Below are positions 49,600-60,918 of a DNA stretch of 64,000 nt, piece by piece (the stretch's first letter is position 1; each line of letters begins with the position of its first letter). The stretch is taken from NCBI RefSeq assembly GCF_963455295.1, contig NZ_OY734020.1:558001-622000 (forward strand), read 5' to 3'. The notes beneath the pieces are model-generated. The model searched no databases, was not told where the DNA came from, and saw only the letters and a list, made by a program, of their open reading frames with translations. Position numbers and translations under genes: made by a program. Source of the DNA: Candidatus Thiodiazotropha sp. CDECU1. Its GTDB lineage: Bacteria > Pseudomonadota > Gammaproteobacteria > Chromatiales > Chromatiaceae.

Positions 49600-50427
49600 A
49601 TGGCAGTCGTTAAATCAAAACCGACCTCCGCAGGCCGCAGATTTGTGGTCAAGGTTGTCAATGATGAGCTCCATAAGGGTGCGCCCTATGGTCCATTGGT
49701 GGCAAAAAAGAGTAAAACTGGCGGGCGCAACAATAACGGTCGTATAACTACGCGTCATCGTGGCGGCGGACACAAGCAGCGCTACCGCATCATCGATTTC
49801 AAGCGCAACAAGGAAGGTATTCCGGCAACAGTTGAACGCCTTGAATATGATCCGAATCGGACTGCACATATTGCATTGATCCGTTATGCAGACGGTGAGC
49901 GCGCCTACATCATTGCCCCCGGCAACCTGCATGTGGGTGACCAGGTCGAATCAGGATCTGGTGTGGCGATCAAGGTGGGTAACTGCCTGCCATTGAGGAA
50001 CATGCCGCTGGGTTCCGTGGTGCATTGTATCGAGATGAAACCGGGCAAGGGTGCACAGCTTGCACGTTCCGCTGGCGCATCGGTGCAGTTGGTGGCACGG
50101 GAAGGCGAGTATGCCACCCTGCGTCTCCGCTCTGGTGAAATGCGCAAGGTCCCCGCTGACTGCCGCGCAGTTATCGGTGAAGTTTCAAACTCCGAGCATA
50201 CGCTGCGCTCATTAGGCAAAGCGGGAGCCACACGTTGGAAGGGTATACGCCCGACTGTGCGTGGTGTTGTCATGAACCCTGTTGATCATCCGCATGGTGG
50301 TGGTGAAGGCCGTACCTCGGGCGGTCGTCATCCGGTATCGCCTTGGGGTGTGCCAACCAAAGGGTATAAAACCCGTACCAACAAACGCACAAATAAGATG
50401 ATTGTGCGCCGTAGAAACCGTAAATAA
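49600..50427 (+). CDS. rplB: 50S ribosomal protein L2
   Basis: A 275-residue L2, required for subunit joining and peptidyl transfer. [20 protein letters not shown] near the start, and the C-terminal [20 protein letters not shown] with the conserved histidine near the catalytic centre. Confidence 0.98.
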   Translation: MAVVKSKPTSAGRRFVVKVVNDELHKGAPYGPLVAKKSKTGGRNNNGRITTRHRGGGHKQRYRIIDFKRNKEGIPATVERLEYDPNRTAHIALIRYADGERAYIIAPGNLHVGDQVESGSGVAIKVGNCLPLRNMPLGSVVHCIEMKPGKGAQLARSAGASVQLVAREGEYATLRLRSGEMRKVPADCRAVIGEVSNSEHTLRSLGKAGATRWKGIRPTVRGVVMNPVDHPHGGGEGRTSGGRHPVSPWGVPTKGYKTRTNKRTNKMIVRRRNRK

Positions 50428-50446
50428 TTGATTAGGGGTTAGAGTC

Positions 50447-50719
50447 GTGCCACGTTCAATCAGAAAAGGCCCATTCATTGACCACCATTTAATGAAGAAG
50501 GTGGATGAGGCGGTAGCCCAGAACAACAAACGTCCTATCAAGACCTGGTCGCGCAGATCTCTCGTGGCGCCAGAGATGGTGGGACTGACGATCGCTGTAT
50601 ACAACGGCAAGCAGCATGTCCCGGTGTTGGTATCGGAGAACATGGTCGGACACAAGTTGGGTGAGTTTGCGCTGACCCGCACTTATCGTGGTCATGCCGC
50701 TGATAAGAAGTCCAAGTAG
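50447..50719 (+). CDS. rpsS: 30S ribosomal protein S19
   Basis: A 90-residue S19 of the 30S head. GTG start (50447); the sequence [18 protein letters not shown] and the C-terminal [10 protein letters not shown] are conserved. Confidence 0.97.
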   Translation: MPRSIRKGPFIDHHLMKKVDEAVAQNNKRPIKTWSRRSLVAPEMVGLTIAVYNGKQHVPVLVSENMVGHKLGEFALTRTYRGHAADKKSK

Positions 50720-50730
50720 AGGAAGTGACG

Positions 50731-51063
50731 ATGCAGACTACAGCAAAATTGCGTCATGCCCGGATTTCTGCTCAGAAGGGGCGACTGATCGCAGATCAGA
50801 TTCGTGGACTTCCTGTTGAGCAGGCCCTGGATCTTCTCTCTTTCAGTAAGAAGAAGGGTGCTGGGCTGGTAAAAAAGGTGCTCGAATCGGCGATTGCCAA
50901 TGCCGAGCATAACGATGGTGCGGATATCGATGAATTGAAGGTTTCAGCCGTCAGTGTCGATGATGGTCCGACCATGAAGCGTATTCGAGCACGTGCCAAA
51001 GGTCGTGCAACCAGGATTCTCAAACGCACCAGTCACATCAACGTGACTGTAGCGGAAAAGTAA
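50731..51063 (+). CDS. rplV: 50S ribosomal protein L22
   Basis: A 110-residue L22, exactly the E. coli length, whose loop ([19 protein letters not shown]) lines the exit tunnel where macrolides act. The start is ATG 50731 with AGGAAG 5 bases upstream; a GTG two codons earlier overlaps that site. Confidence 0.97.
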   Translation: MQTTAKLRHARISAQKGRLIADQIRGLPVEQALDLLSFSKKKGAGLVKKVLESAIANAEHNDGADIDELKVSAVSVDDGPTMKRIRARAKGRATRILKRTSHINVTVAEK

Positions 51064-51081
51064 CAGGCAAGAGAGGCCGAA

Positions 51082-51765
51082 ATGGGTCAAAAAGTACATC
51101 CAACCGGGATACGTCTTGGCATAGTAAAAGACTGGACTTCCAAGTGGTATGCGGATTCCAAGCACTATGCAGATCTTTTGAACAATGATCTCGAAGTCCG
51201 GGAATTCTTGAAAAAGAAGTTGCACCAGGCGTCTGTGAGTCGTATTCAGATCGATCGTCCTGCAAACAATGCCCACATTACTGTCCACACCGCGCGTCCT
51301 GGACTGGTGATCGGCAAAAAGGGTGAGGATATCGATGCATTGAGGGCCGAAGTCTCCGCCATGATGGGGATTCCTGTCCATATGAGCATCGAAGAGATCC
51401 GCAAGCCGGAGCTCGATGCCCAGTTGGTGGGTGAGAGCATTGCCCAGCAGTTGGAAAGACGTGTCATGTTCAGGCGTGCCATGAAGCGGGCTGTACAGAA
51501 TGCCATGCGCCTCGGTGCCGAGGGCATCAAGGTACATATCAGCGGACGACTCAACGGTGCTGAAATAGCGCGTTCCGAATGGTATCGGGAAGGGCGTGTG
51601 CCATTGCACACCCTGCGTGCAGATATTGATTATGGCTTTGCTGAAGCGAATACAACCTACGGGATCATCGGTGTCAAGGTATGGGTCTTCAAGGGTGAAG
51701 TCTACGCTGATAATGAGGAAGTTGAAGTGGAAACCAAAACTACCTCGTCGGGTAAGAGGTCGTAA
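51082..51765 (+). CDS. rpsC: 30S ribosomal protein S3
   Basis: A 227-residue S3 at the mRNA entry site. Starts [18 protein letters not shown]; the KH domain has [10 protein letters not shown]-terminal domain with [20 protein letters not shown]. Confidence 0.98.
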   Translation: MGQKVHPTGIRLGIVKDWTSKWYADSKHYADLLNNDLEVREFLKKKLHQASVSRIQIDRPANNAHITVHTARPGLVIGKKGEDIDALRAEVSAMMGIPVHMSIEEIRKPELDAQLVGESIAQQLERRVMFRRAMKRAVQNAMRLGAEGIKVHISGRLNGAEIARSEWYREGRVPLHTLRADIDYGFAEANTTYGIIGVKVWVFKGEVYADNEEVEVETKTTSSGKRS

Positions 51766-51768
51766 GCC

Positions 51769-52182
51769 ATGTTGCAACCTAAACGGACAAAATTTCGCAA
51801 ACAGCACAAGGGGCGCAATCGCGGCCTGGCCATCAAGGGCAGCGATGTCTCTTTTGGTGAATATGGCCTTAAATCCACCGGTCGGGGTCGGATTACGGCT
51901 AGACAGATTGAGGCTGCCCGGCGTGCCATCACCAGGCACGTGAAACGTGGCGGTAAAATCTGGATCCGAATCTTTCCGGACAAGCCGATCACTAAGAAGC
52001 CTTTGGAAGTTCGCCAAGGTAAAGGTAAGGGTAATGTTGAATACTGGGTCGCCCAGGTTCAGCCTGGTCGTATGCTGTATGAGATCGAAGGCATCTCTGA
52101 GGAGTTGGCCCGAGAGGCATTTGCACTGGCTGCTGCCAAATTGCCTGTATCGACCACATTCGTGAAGCGGACGGTAATGTAA
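51769..52182 (+). CDS. rplP: 50S ribosomal protein L16
   Basis: A 137-residue L16 near the A-site. Starts [19 protein letters not shown]. The Arg of the [16 protein letters not shown] helix and the RVFPDKP-type segment ([12 protein letters not shown]) are conserved. Its stop overlaps the rpmC start by one base. Confidence 0.97.
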   Translation: MLQPKRTKFRKQHKGRNRGLAIKGSDVSFGEYGLKSTGRGRITARQIEAARRAITRHVKRGGKIWIRIFPDKPITKKPLEVRQGKGKGNVEYWVAQVQPGRMLYEIEGISEELAREAFALAAAKLPVSTTFVKRTVM

Positions 52183-52382
52183 TGAAAGCATCAGAGTTAA
52201 GAGAAAAGTCTCAACAAGAGCTGACGTCTACCCTCGAAGAACTTCTCAAAGAGCAGTTTAATCTGCGTATGCAGCGGGGCACCGGTCAATTGGCCAAGCC
52301 ATCACGCATGCGGGAAGTTCGCAAGGATATTGCACGTGTAAAAACTCTAATGAACGAACAGAAGTCGGGTGATGCATCATGA
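52182..52382 (+). CDS. rpmC: 50S ribosomal protein L29
   Basis: A 66-residue helical hairpin protein at the tunnel exit. [20 protein letters not shown] then [17 protein letters not shown] are typical. Overlaps both neighbours (TAATG with rplP, ATGA with rpsQ). Confidence 0.97.
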   Translation: MKASELREKSQQELTSTLEELLKEQFNLRMQRGTGQLAKPSRMREVRKDIARVKTLMNEQKSGDAS

Positions 52383-52639
52383 ATGAACAGCAGGCAACGA
52401 ACCGGACCCTGGTGGGGCAGGTTGTGAGCAGCGCAATGGAAAAATCGATTACCGTATCCGTTGAGCGTACTGTGAAGCATCCGGTGTATGGAAAATACAT
52501 GCGTCGTACGACCAAGGTACACGCGCATGATGAAACAAATGAGTGTCAGAAAGGTGATACCGTGATGGTGGAGCAGTGTCGTCCACTGTCGAAGACCAAA
52601 ACCTGGCGTTTGGTTAAAGTACTGGAGCGTGCCAGCTGA
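52379..52639 (+). CDS. rpsQ: 30S ribosomal protein S17
   Basis: An 86-residue S17 with OB fold. [20 protein letters not shown] and [19 protein letters not shown] are conserved. Last gene of the S10 block. Confidence 0.97.
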   Translation: MNEQQATNRTLVGQVVSSAMEKSITVSVERTVKHPVYGKYMRRTTKVHAHDETNECQKGDTVMVEQCRPLSKTKTWRLVKVLERAS

Positions 52640-52693
52640 GACCCTGTTCTCAGTGAGCGTCCAATCGAAATTATTTGGAATTAGGGCAATACC

Positions 52694-53062
52694 ATGATTC
52701 AGATGCAGACCAACCTCAGTGTGGCTGATAACAGCGGCGCCAAGCAGGTTCAGTGCATAAAGGTGCTGGGTGGTTCTCATCGCCGCTATGCAGGGATCGG
52801 AGACATCGTAAAAGTCAGTGTCAAAGATGCCATACCTAGAGGCAAGGTGAAAAAAGGTGATGTCTACAATGCTGTTGTAGTCAGAACCAAAAAGGGCGTT
52901 CGTCGTCCGGATGGATCAGTGATCCGCTTCGACACGAACGCTGCAGTGCTTTTGAACAGTGCATTGCAGCCAATAGGTACGCGTATCTTTGGTCCGGTGA
53001 CCCGTGAATTAAGGAGTGAGCGATTTATGAAAATAATTTCGCTCGCACCAGAAGTTTTGTGA
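52694..53062 (+). CDS. rplN: 50S ribosomal protein L14
   Basis: A 122-residue L14 on the subunit interface. [17 protein letters not shown] and the [20 protein letters not shown] block are conserved. First gene of the spc block, 54 bases after rpsQ. Confidence 0.98.
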   Translation: MIQMQTNLSVADNSGAKQVQCIKVLGGSHRRYAGIGDIVKVSVKDAIPRGKVKKGDVYNAVVVRTKKGVRRPDGSVIRFDTNAAVLLNSALQPIGTRIFGPVTRELRSERFMKIISLAPEVL

Positions 53063-53072
53063 GGCGGCATCA

Positions 53073-53393
53073 ATGGCAAGCAAGATTAAAAAAGGTGACG
53101 AAGTCATCGTCATCAGCGGAAAGGATAAAGGTAAACGCGGTACTGTAGTCAGAATGCTGCAGGATGACCGTTTGGTTGTTGAAAATGTCAATATGGCAAA
53201 GAAACATACCAAGCCCAATCCGAATCGCGGTGAACCTGGTGGCATTCTTGATAAAGAGATGCCGTTGCATATTTCAAATGTGGCTCTCTACAATCCGGTA
53301 TCCGACAAGGGTGATCGGGTTGGATTTAAAATTCTTGAAGATGGCAAGAAGGTTCGAGTCTTTAAATCGAATCAAGAAGTCGTCGACATCTGA
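53073..53393 (+). CDS. rplX: 50S ribosomal protein L24
   Basis: A 106-residue L24, early 50S assembly initiator with KOW motif ([20 protein letters not shown]). Followed by rplE after 13 bases. Confidence 0.97.
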   Translation: MASKIKKGDEVIVISGKDKGKRGTVVRMLQDDRLVVENVNMAKKHTKPNPNRGEPGGILDKEMPLHISNVALYNPVSDKGDRVGFKILEDGKKVRVFKSNQEVVDI

Positions 53394-53406
53394 GGCGTGA
53401 TCAGAC

Positions 53407-53946
53407 ATGGCAAGATTACAGCAACAATATAAGGAAACCATTGTCCAGGAGCTTATGGACAAGTTTCAGTTCGGCAGCATCATGCAGGTCCCCAAGATCA
53501 CCAAAATCACTCTGAATATGGGTGTCGGTGAGGCGATTGGTGACAAAAAAATTCTTGAAAATGCCGTCGGTGATATGGAAAAGATTGCCGGTCAAAAGGC
53601 AATCATCACCTATGCCCGTAAGTCAATTGCAGGTTTCAAGGTGCGTGAAGGATGGCCGATCGGTTGCAAGGTGACCCTGCGGCGTGAGCGGATGTATGAG
53701 TTCCTAGACCGTCTGATCAATATCGCGATACCCCGTATCCGGGATTTTCGCGGTCTAAATGGCAAGTCTTTCGATGGCCGTGGCAACTACTCCATGGGCG
53801 TTAAAGAGCAAATCATGTTTCCAGAGATCGATTATGACAAGATCGACGCAATCCGTGGCTTGGATATTACCATTACCACCACGGCTCAGACCGATGAAGA
53901 GGGTCGAGCGTTGCTGGAAGCCTTTAAATTTCCTTTTAAGAACTGA
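53407..53946 (+). CDS. rplE: 50S ribosomal protein L5
   Basis: A 179-residue 5S rRNA-binding protein. Contains [40 protein letters not shown] and the C-terminal [15 protein letters not shown]. In E. coli S8 represses spc translation at the start of this gene. Confidence 0.98.
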   Translation: MARLQQQYKETIVQELMDKFQFGSIMQVPKITKITLNMGVGEAIGDKKILENAVGDMEKIAGQKAIITYARKSIAGFKVREGWPIGCKVTLRRERMYEFLDRLINIAIPRIRDFRGLNGKSFDGRGNYSMGVKEQIMFPEIDYDKIDAIRGLDITITTTAQTDEEGRALLEAFKFPFKN

Positions 53947-53954
53947 GTCCAAAT

Positions 53955-54260
53955 ATGGCAAAAAAGAGCATGATCGCACGCGAAAACAAGCGTGCCCGTA
54001 TCGCCTCCCAATATGCTGCCAAGCGTAGTGCGCTGAAGGCGATAATCAAGAATCCCAGCAGCACATTCGAGCAGATCGAAGAAGCGACTCTGAAACTGCA
54101 GAAACTGCCACGTGATGCCAGTCCGTCGCGCAAGCAGAATCGTTGTCGGGTGACAGGCCGTCCCCACGGCGTCTATCGCAAGTTCGGGCTGTGCAGGAAT
54201 AAGCTGCGCGAGGCCGCTATGCGGGGCGATGTTCCAGGGCTTGTTAAAGCCAGCTGGTAA
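53955..54260 (+). CDS. rpsN: 30S ribosomal protein S14, zinc-free form
   Basis: A 101-residue long-form S14 with only two cysteines (NRCRVTG and GLCRNKLR), lacking the CxxC pairs of the zinc-binding form. Its 3' end overlaps a promoter-like sequence, and a terminator-like hairpin follows before rpsH. Confidence 0.97.
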   Translation: MAKKSMIARENKRARIASQYAAKRSALKAIIKNPSSTFEQIEEATLKLQKLPRDASPSRKQNRCRVTGRPHGVYRKFGLCRNKLREAAMRGDVPGLVKASW

Positions 54261-54269
54261 GCGTATAAT
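54241..54269 (+). promoter_or_regulatory. Promoter-like sequence at the end of rpsN
   Basis: TTGTTA (54241-54246), 17 bases, TATAAT (54264-54269, perfect -10). Predicted start is near 54276, only about 8 bases ahead of the hairpin at 54284. Confidence 0.45.
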
Positions 54270-54283
54270 TTCGCGCTTTTACT

Positions 54284-54314
54284 CGGGTCAACTGTTGGCC
54301 CGTTTTGTTTTTTT
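54284..54314 (+). terminator. Intrinsic terminator-like hairpin inside the spc operon (rpsN-rpsH)
   Basis: CGGGTCAA and TTGGCCCG form an 8-bp stem (one G-T pair) with a 3-base loop, followed by TTTTGTTTTTTT. It lies 24 bases after rpsN and 50 before rpsH, so it should attenuate the distal spc genes unless overridden. Confidence 0.7.
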
Positions 54315-54363
54315 AAATTTCGGGTATCGCGCCACAAAGGCGGACTGACCACAGGAGCTCATT

Positions 54364-54759
54364 ATGAGTATGTCAGATCCCATCGCGGATATGCTTACAC
54401 GCATCCGCAATGGCCAGGCAGCCAACAAGACGACAGTAGAGCTGCCCTCCTCAAAGCTTAAGCTCTCAATTGCTAACCTTTTGAAAAACGAAGGTTTTCT
54501 TCAGGAAGTCTCAATCAATAGCGAAGCCGCGAAACCGACCCTGGTTTTGGAGTTGCGCTACTACCAGGGCCGTCCTGTTATCGATTTGATCAAGCGTATC
54601 AGCCGTCCCGGATTGCGTGTCTACAAGGGTAAAAATGAGTTGCCCAAGGTGCGTGGTGGTCTGGGTGTGGCGATTATCTCCACCTCCAAAGGTGTGATGT
54701 CAGACCGTGCTGCCCGCGAGACGGGTCAGGGCGGTGAAGTCATCGCCTACGTCGCATAA
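54364..54759 (+). CDS. rpsH: 30S ribosomal protein S8
   Basis: A 131-residue S8, 16S central-domain binder and spc operon repressor in E. coli. [16 protein letters not shown] start, C-terminal [26 protein letters not shown] lies 8 bases upstream of the ATG. Confidence 0.98.
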   Translation: MSMSDPIADMLTRIRNGQAANKTTVELPSSKLKLSIANLLKNEGFLQEVSINSEAAKPTLVLELRYYQGRPVIDLIKRISRPGLRVYKGKNELPKVRGGLGVAIISTSKGVMSDRAARETGQGGEVIAYVA

Positions 54760-54771
54760 GGGGGTGATGAG

Positions 54772-55305
54772 ATGTCGCGTGTAGCTAAAAGCCCGATCTC
54801 ACTACCCTCCGGCGTAACGGTCAAAAAGGGTGATCAGTCCCTGAGTGTCAAAGGCCCCAAGGGTGAAATGGCAATGGATGTGCACCCTTCTGTTGATATC
54901 GCTGAAGAGGATAACTCACTCAAGATCGTGCCGAAGGGTGAGGACAAGGCGTCCTGGGCCATGGCCGGGACCATGCGGGCTCTGGTCAACAATATGGTGA
55001 CTGGTGTCACACAGGGATTTGAGAAGAAATTGCAATTGGTTGGGGTTGGTTATCGCGCCCAGGCTGGCGGCAAGTCCCTCAACCTCAACCTGGGTTTTTC
55101 CCATCCGATCGACTATCCGGTTCCTGAGGGTATCAGTATTGCGACCCCATCGGCGACTGAGATAGTTGTCAGTGGAAGTAACAAGCAGCGTGTCGGCCAA
55201 GTGGCTGCGGAAATCCGCGCCTTTCGCCCGCCGGAGCCCTATAAAGGCAAGGGCGTGCGTTATGTCGACGAATATGTTGCACGTAAAGAAGCTAAGAAGA
55301 AATAG
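54772..55305 (+). CDS. rplF: 50S ribosomal protein L6
   Basis: A 177-residue L6 near the factor-binding site. [17 protein letters not shown] start; the C-terminal [20 protein letters not shown] is the family signature. Confidence 0.98.
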   Translation: MSRVAKSPISLPSGVTVKKGDQSLSVKGPKGEMAMDVHPSVDIAEEDNSLKIVPKGEDKASWAMAGTMRALVNNMVTGVTQGFEKKLQLVGVGYRAQAGGKSLNLNLGFSHPIDYPVPEGISIATPSATEIVVSGSNKQRVGQVAAEIRAFRPPEPYKGKGVRYVDEYVARKEAKKK

Positions 55306-55314
55306 GGTAGAACG

Positions 55315-55671
55315 ATGGAAAAGAAAATATCACGCATACGTCGTGGGCGTCGTACTCGAGCAAAGATTCAGGAGCTTGGTGCTCATCGTCTCTCTATTCA
55401 TCGTACGCCTCGACATATCTACGCTCAGGTGATCAGTCCGGATGGCGGCAGTGTGCTGGCGAGTGCCTCTACCCTGGATAAATCGGTTCGGGGTGAGATT
55501 AAAGGCGCCTGTGGCAACGTCGATGCGGCGAAGATTGTCGGTAAATATATCGCCGAGCGGGCGAAATCCGCCGGTATAGAGAATGTGGCCTTCGACCGTT
55601 CGGGTTTTCGATACCATGGGCGGGTCAAAGCGCTTGCTGATGCGGCACGTGAAGCCGGTCTCCAATTTTAA
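55315..55671 (+). CDS. rplR: 50S ribosomal protein L18
   Basis: A 118-residue 5S rRNA-binding protein. [20 protein letters not shown] and the C-terminal [20 protein letters not shown] are conserved. Lies 9 bases after rplF. Confidence 0.97.
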   Translation: MEKKISRIRRGRRTRAKIQELGAHRLSIHRTPRHIYAQVISPDGGSVLASASTLDKSVRGEIKGACGNVDAAKIVGKYIAERAKSAGIENVAFDRSGFRYHGRVKALADAAREAGLQF

Positions 55672-55683
55672 AGGTTCTGGAAT

Positions 55684-56190
55684 ATGGCTAATTTCAATGC
55701 AAAGCCTGAGGGCGACGAGCTTCTTGAAAAGCTGGTCAATGTAAACCGGGTGGCAAAGGTTGTTAAAGGTGGCCGCCAGTTCGGATTTTCTGCACTGACT
55801 GTGGTCGGTGATGGAAAGGGTCGGGTTGGTTTCGGTACCGGCAAGGCGCGTGAGGTTCCTGTGGCGATTCAAAAGGCCATGGAAACAGCGCGAAAAAACA
55901 TGGTATCGGTTCGCCTCAGCGGCACAACCCTGCAGTATCCGGTTATCGGTAGACATGGTGCTGCCAAGGTGCATATGCAGCCTGCCTCTGATGGTACTGG
56001 CATCATCGCTGGTGGTGCGATGCGCGCCGTTTTTGAAGTGCTGGGTGTGCAGAATGTACTGGCAAAGTGCATCGGGACTAACAATCCCATGAATGTCGTT
56101 CGGGCCACCATAAACGGCTTGCATGAGATGACAGATGCTGAGTCCGTGGCTCTGAAGCGCGGTAAAAGTGTCGAGGATATCCTGGGGTAG
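55684..56190 (+). CDS. rpsE: 30S ribosomal protein S5
   Basis: A 168-residue S5 affecting fidelity and mRNA entry. [20 protein letters not shown] and [18 protein letters not shown] with the spectinomycin-loop context are intact. Confidence 0.98.
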   Translation: MANFNAKPEGDELLEKLVNVNRVAKVVKGGRQFGFSALTVVGDGKGRVGFGTGKAREVPVAIQKAMETARKNMVSVRLSGTTLQYPVIGRHGAAKVHMQPASDGTGIIAGGAMRAVFEVLGVQNVLAKCIGTNNPMNVVRATINGLHEMTDAESVALKRGKSVEDILG

Positions 56191-56193
56191 GTC

Positions 56194-56382
56194 ATGGCTA
56201 AGAAGAAGATGATGCATGTGACTCTGGTACGCAGCACGAATGGCAGACTGGCAAGCCATAAAGCGTGCGTTGCCGGGTTGGGATTACGACGTATGCACCA
56301 GGTCGTCGAGGTGGAGGATACTCCCGCGACGAGAGGTATGGTGAATAAGGTCAACTATATGGTCAAGGTTGTGGAGGCTTAA
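56194..56382 (+). CDS. rpmD: 50S ribosomal protein L30
   Basis: A 62-residue L30. [20 protein letters not shown] then [20 protein letters not shown] is the family core. Tightly packed between rpsE (3 bases) and rplO (2 bases). Confidence 0.97.
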   Translation: MAKKKMMHVTLVRSTNGRLASHKACVAGLGLRRMHQVVEVEDTPATRGMVNKVNYMVKVVEA

Positions 56383-56384
56383 TC

Positions 56385-56816
56385 ATGCGCTTGAATACAC
56401 TACAACCTGCTGCTGGCAGTAAGACTGACCGAAAACGCGTCGGTCGTGGTATCGGCAGCGGTCTTGGAAAGACTTGTGGGCGCGGCCACAAAGGGCAGAA
56501 ATCCCGTTCCGGCGGATATCACAAGGTCGGTTTTGAGGGTGGCCAGATGCCCCTGCAAAGGCGCCTGCCGAAGGTTGGTTTCACCTCGCGTGTCTCTTTG
56601 GTAACGGCTGAGGTACGGCTTGGTGAGTTGGCGAAAGTGGATGGCGACGTGGTCGACCTGGAAGCGCTGAAAAAGGCAAATATCGTCACTCGATCCGTAA
56701 AAAATGCGAAGATCTTCGCTTCTGGAGAGATCGATCGTGCCGTGACCGTAAAAGGCATTCGCGTATCCAAAGGTGCTAAGGCTGCAATCGAAGCGGCTGG
56801 TGGCAAGGTCGAGTAA
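56385..56816 (+). CDS. rplO: 50S ribosomal protein L15
   Basis: A 143-residue L15. [20 protein letters not shown] and QKSRSGG form the glycine-rich rRNA-binding arm, then [18 protein letters not shown]. secY follows 3 bases later. Confidence 0.97.
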   Translation: MRLNTLQPAAGSKTDRKRVGRGIGSGLGKTCGRGHKGQKSRSGGYHKVGFEGGQMPLQRRLPKVGFTSRVSLVTAEVRLGELAKVDGDVVDLEALKKANIVTRSVKNAKIFASGEIDRAVTVKGIRVSKGAKAAIEAAGGKVE

Positions 56817-56819
56817 ATC

Positions 56820-58172
56820 ATGGCTAACCAGGGATCACCGATGATGGGAGCGCTTGGCAGCATGGGCCGATTGACGGAACTCCGTCAACGTCTGTTGTTT
56901 GTTGCAGGCGCCCTGCTGGTGTTCCGTATCGGTACCTTCATACCTGTGCCGGGGGTGAACCCGGTAGCCTTGGCAGCACTGTTTGAACAGGCTCAGGGTT
57001 CGATCCTGGATATGTTCAATATGTTTTCCGGGGGTGCCCTGGAGCGTGCGAGCCTGTTTGCCCTGGGTATCATGCCCTACATCTCTGCCTCGATTATCAT
57101 GCAGTTGATGTCAGCTGTTATTCCTTCATTGGAGCAGTTGAAGAAAGAGGGTGAGTCCGGGCGTAGAAAGATTACCCAATATACCCGTTATGGCACTGTC
57201 GTGCTGGCGACATTCCAAGCGGTAGGTATTTCGATCGCGCTTCAAAGTCAAACCGTGGGTGGAGAAACCATCGTTATCCATCAAGGTGTTGGCTTTGTAG
57301 TTACAGCCGCTGTATCACTGGTGACAGGCACCATGTTCCTGATGTGGCTGGGTGAGCAGATCACCGAGCGAGGCATCGGCAACGGCATATCCCTGATCAT
57401 CTTTGCCGGCATCGTTGCGGGTCTGCCTTCTGCCATTGGTGGTACCCTGGAGCTTGCCCGCACCGGGGAGTTGAACGCACTGACGATTCTGTTCCTTTTT
57501 GTCCTGGCTATCGCGGTTACCGCGTTTGTGGTTTTTGTCGAACGGGGACAGCGCCGGATTACCATCAATTACGCCAAACGTCAGCAAGGCAGAAGAATGC
57601 TGGCCGCCCAGAGCACCCATCTGCCCCTGAAGCTGAACATGGCAGGTGTTATACCGCCGATTTTCGCCTCCAGTATTATCCTCTTCCCGGCAACCCTCGG
57701 GCAGTGGTTCGGGAATACGGAAGGCACCCGTTGGATACAGGATATATTCGCAAAACTATCACCGGGTGAACCTGTATATGTGATGGCCTACGCGGCGGCG
57801 ATAATCTTTTTCTGTTTTTTCTACACTGCGCTGGTGTTCAATTCCCGGGAGACTGCGGACAATCTGAAGCGTTCAGGTGCGTTTATCCCTGGTATTCGGC
57901 CAGGCGACCAAACGGCTAAGTATATCGATGGCGTGATGAGTAAACTGACCTTTTGGGGTGCGATCTACATAACCCTGGTCTGTTTGCTGCCTGAGTTCCT
58001 GATCGTGGGTTGGAATGTACCCTTCTATTTTGGTGGTACATCGCTGTTGATTATTGTCGTGGTGGTCATGGATTTCATGGCCCAGATACAGGCGCACATG
58101 ATGTCCCATCAATACGATGGCCTGATGAAAAAGGCCAATCTGAAAGGTGGTGGTGGCGGGTTGTTACGCTAG
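56820..58172 (+). CDS. secY: Preprotein translocase subunit SecY
   Basis: A 450-residue ten-helix channel of the Sec translocon. TM2 with [17 protein letters not shown], the [16 protein letters not shown] block, and the C5 loop [20 protein letters not shown] are typical. It partners with SecE encoded at 31259 in the same supercluster. Confidence 0.98.
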   Translation: MANQGSPMMGALGSMGRLTELRQRLLFVAGALLVFRIGTFIPVPGVNPVALAALFEQAQGSILDMFNMFSGGALERASLFALGIMPYISASIIMQLMSAVIPSLEQLKKEGESGRRKITQYTRYGTVVLATFQAVGISIALQSQTVGGETIVIHQGVGFVVTAAVSLVTGTMFLMWLGEQITERGIGNGISLIIFAGIVAGLPSAIGGTLELARTGELNALTILFLFVLAIAVTAFVVFVERGQRRITINYAKRQQGRRMLAAQSTHLPLKLNMAGVIPPIFASSIILFPATLGQWFGNTEGTRWIQDIFAKLSPGEPVYVMAYAAAIIFFCFFYTALVFNSRETADNLKRSGAFIPGIRPGDQTAKYIDGVMSKLTFWGAIYITLVCLLPEFLIVGWNVPFYFGGTSLLIIVVVVMDFMAQIQAHMMSHQYDGLMKKANLKGGGGGLLR

Positions 58173-58211
58173 CGTCGAACGCTACTGAATTTATTATTTG
58201 GAGTCTGAATC

Positions 58212-58325
58212 ATGAAAGTGCGTGCATCGGTTAAGAAGATCTGCCGAAATTGCAAAATTGTGCGCCGGAATGGCGTCGTCAGAGTAATCTGTAAAGAAGG
58301 GCGTCATAAACAGCGTCAGGGTTAA
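58212..58325 (+). CDS. rpmJ: 50S ribosomal protein L36, zinc-binding form
   Basis: A 37-residue protein, too short for most ORF scans. [19 protein letters not shown] then [18 protein letters not shown], with zinc ligands Cys11, Cys14, Cys27 and His32. Placed between secY and rpsM as in E. coli. Confidence 0.97.
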   Translation: MKVRASVKKICRNCKIVRRNGVVRVICKEGRHKQRQG

Positions 58326-58352
58326 TCAGGGCAAAATTAGTGCCACATCCGC

Positions 58353-58381
58353 TTGATGCAGGTGGTTGTGTAGAGTAATAT
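58353..58381 (+). promoter_or_regulatory. Candidate alpha-operon promoter
   Basis: TTGATG (58353-58358), 17 bases, TAATAT (58376-58381) in the 107-base gap before rpsM, the place of the alpha-operon promoter and S4-binding leader in E. coli. Each hexamer matches consensus at 4 of 6. Confidence 0.4.
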
Positions 58382-58432
58382 TGCGCGTTTCCCTTCGGCA
58401 ATGTGCCAAGGGTTTGTTCAGGAGATTTTGAG

Positions 58433-58789
58433 ATGGCTCGAATTGCAGGGGTCAACATACCAGACCGAAAACATGCGGTCATAGCGCTGACATCGATATA
58501 CGGTATCGGGCGTTCCCGTGCGGGCGATATCTGTAAAGAAGCCGGCATTGAACCCAATGTGAAGATACAGGAGCTCAGCGAGGATCAGGTAGAAAGCATA
58601 CGCTCTATCATTGCCCGCTTCACCGTCGAAGGTGACCTCCGTCGTGAAATCTCGATGAATATTAAACGCCTGATGGACCTTGGGTGCAATCGTGGCATCC
58701 GGCATCGTCGCGGACTTCCATTGCGCGGGCAGCGTACACGTACGAATGCCAGGACGCGCAAAGGCCCACGTCGCCCGATCAAGCGTTAA
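58433..58789 (+). CDS. rpsM: 30S ribosomal protein S13
   Basis: A 118-residue S13 contacting the P-site tRNA and L5. The start is ATG 58433 ([16 protein letters not shown]) with AGGAGA upstream; an earlier in-frame ATG lacks homology. C-terminal [20 protein letters not shown] tail. Confidence 0.97.
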   Translation: MARIAGVNIPDRKHAVIALTSIYGIGRSRAGDICKEAGIEPNVKIQELSEDQVESIRSIIARFTVEGDLRREISMNIKRLMDLGCNRGIRHRRGLPLRGQRTRTNARTRKGPRRPIKR

Positions 58790-58822
58790 TTAAATCTATA
58801 TATGAATCTTTAGGTACAGAAG

Positions 58823-59212
58823 ATGGCTAAACCTAGTACACGTGGTAAGAAAAAGGTAAAGAAGAGTGTGACCGATGGGGTCGCTCATATTCACGCCTCT
58901 TTCAACAATACAATCATTACTATTAGTGACCGCCAAGGCAACGCACTGGCTTGGGCCACTGCTGGTGGATCGGGATTCCGCGGTTCTAGAAAGAGCACCC
59001 CGTTTGCAGCCCAGGTTGCTGCTGATCGCGTGGGTCAGATGGTCAAGGAGTATGGCGTCAAGAATCTTGATGTGAATGTAAAAGGTCCTGGACCTGGCCG
59101 CGAATCCGCTGTTCGTTCCCTGAACAATGCAGGATTCAAGATCACAAGCATCTCTGATGTTACCCCTATACCACACAATGGCTGCCGTCCTCCCAAGAAG
59201 CGCCGCGTCTAA
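58823..59212 (+). CDS. rpsK: 30S ribosomal protein S11
   Basis: A 129-residue S11 of the 30S platform. [20 protein letters not shown] and the C-terminal [18 protein letters not shown] are conserved. Confidence 0.98.
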   Translation: MAKPSTRGKKKVKKSVTDGVAHIHASFNNTIITISDRQGNALAWATAGGSGFRGSRKSTPFAAQVAADRVGQMVKEYGVKNLDVNVKGPGPGRESAVRSLNNAGFKITSISDVTPIPHNGCRPPKKRRV

Positions 59213-59231
59213 TTACTGGAGTTACTGAAAC

Positions 59232-59852
59232 ATGGCAAGGTACATCGGACCCAAGTGTAAGCTAAGCCGTAGGGAAGGTACTGACCTTTTCCTGAAAAGC
59301 CGCGTGCGCTCACTCGATTCCAAATGCAATATGGAGAAGGTACCCGGGCAGATGGGAGATCGCCGTCGTCGGGTATCCGATTACGGTCTACAGCTGCGCG
59401 AGAAGCAAAAAGTTCGCCGTATCTACGGGATCATGGAAAAGCAATTCCGTAACTACTACAAAGCTGCAGCCCAGAGTAAGGGTGCGACCGGTGAAAACCT
59501 GCTGCAACTCCTGGAGACCCGGTTGGACAATATTGTCTATCGCATGGGTTTTGGCTCCACGCGAGCTGAAGCACGTCAACTTGTGAGCCATAAGGCCATA
59601 GAAGTCAATGGAAAGGTAGTTAACGTACCTTCGTTCAAAGTCTCAGCGGAAGATGAAGTCTCGATACGAGAGAAGGCAAAAAAACAGCTCAGAATACAGG
59701 GTGCACTCGAACTGCAAGGGCAGTTTGGATTTGTCGATTGGGTTGAGGTTGATCCAAAAGCAATGAAAGGCAAGCTGAAGCGTGTACCGGATCGATCAGA
59801 TTTGTCTGCCGAGATTAACGAGCAACTGGTCGTCGAGCTCTACTCCAAGTAA
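59232..59852 (+). CDS. rpsD: 30S ribosomal protein S4
   Basis: A 206-residue S4, 30S assembly initiator and alpha-operon repressor in E. coli. [20 protein letters not shown] start; S4 RNA-binding domain with [20 protein letters not shown]. No zinc CxxC cluster, matching the E. coli type. Confidence 0.98.
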   Translation: MARYIGPKCKLSRREGTDLFLKSRVRSLDSKCNMEKVPGQMGDRRRRVSDYGLQLREKQKVRRIYGIMEKQFRNYYKAAAQSKGATGENLLQLLETRLDNIVYRMGFGSTRAEARQLVSHKAIEVNGKVVNVPSFKVSAEDEVSIREKAKKQLRIQGALELQGQFGFVDWVEVDPKAMKGKLKRVPDRSDLSAEINEQLVVELYSK

Positions 59853-59872
59853 GCCTTGACGAGGGAAAATAC

Positions 59873-60871
59873 ATGATCGATAGCGTTACGGAATTTCTCA
59901 AGCCCCGGATAGTAAACGTTCAACCCATCACTGCAACACGTGCGAAAGTGACCCTTGAGCCGTTGGAGCGAGGGTTTGGCCATACTTTGGGGAATGCGTT
60001 AAGGCGCATCCTGCTCTCATCGATGCCCGGCAGTGCGATCACTGAAGTGGAGATCGCCGATGTACTGCACGAGTACACCACGATGGAAGGCGTTCAGGAA
60101 GATGTACTTGATGTACTGCTTAATCTCAAGTTGGTTGCAATCATCATGCACTCACGTGATGAGGCGACCCTGAAGCTGCAAAAGAAGGGACCGGGACAAG
60201 TACTTGCCAGTGACATAACCCTGGACCACGATGTGGAGATCGCCAATCCTGATCTGGTTTTGGCGACCCTGACCAAGTCCGGCGAAATCAATATGACCTT
60301 GAATGTACGCAGAGGCCGGGGATACCATCCGGCGGCTGCACGACAGGGTAGTGCCGGGGACGAGCGTCCGATCGGCATGTTGCAGGTTGATGCATCGTTC
60401 AGTCCGATCAGGGAAGTGGCCTACAGTGTGGAAGCTGCCCGTGTGGAACAAAACACCGGCCTTGACCGCCTGGTCATCGAACTGGAGACAAACGGTACCA
60501 TCGATCCGGAAGAGGCGATCAGACGTTCTGCGAGTATCCTGCGGGATCAACTCTCTGTCTTCGTCGACCTGGAAGCAGAAGCTGCGGAGTCGGTTTCCGA
60601 GCCTGAAGAGCCGGCGATCGATCCAATACTGTTGCGCCCAGTGGATGATCTTGAACTCACCGTACGCTCAGCGAACTGCTTGAAGGCGGAAAATATCTTC
60701 CTTATCGGTGACCTGATTCAGCGCACCGAGGTGGAACTGCTGAAGACACCGAATCTGGGCAAGAAATCGTTGACAGAGATAAAGGACGTACTTGCCCGTC
60801 GTGGTCTCTCGCTCGGTATGCGCCTCGAGCATTGGCCGCCAGAGAACATCGAGGAGCAGCTGACCCACTGA
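59873..60871 (+). CDS. rpoA: RNA polymerase subunit alpha
   Basis: A 332-residue alpha subunit. N-terminal dimerisation domain with [20 protein letters not shown], an acidic linker (about 235-250), and the C-terminal DNA-binding domain with [17 protein letters not shown] and [16 protein letters not shown] including the UP-element residues. Between rpsD and rplQ. Confidence 0.98.
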   Translation: MIDSVTEFLKPRIVNVQPITATRAKVTLEPLERGFGHTLGNALRRILLSSMPGSAITEVEIADVLHEYTTMEGVQEDVLDVLLNLKLVAIIMHSRDEATLKLQKKGPGQVLASDITLDHDVEIANPDLVLATLTKSGEINMTLNVRRGRGYHPAAARQGSAGDERPIGMLQVDASFSPIREVAYSVEAARVEQNTGLDRLVIELETNGTIDPEEAIRRSASILRDQLSVFVDLEAEAAESVSEPEEPAIDPILLRPVDDLELTVRSANCLKAENIFLIGDLIQRTEVELLKTPNLGKKSLTEIKDVLARRGLSLGMRLEHWPPENIEEQLTH

Positions 60872-60918
60872 GGGCTGTTGCAGACCTATTTAACTATTGA
60901 ATTTGTGGAACTAGAACC

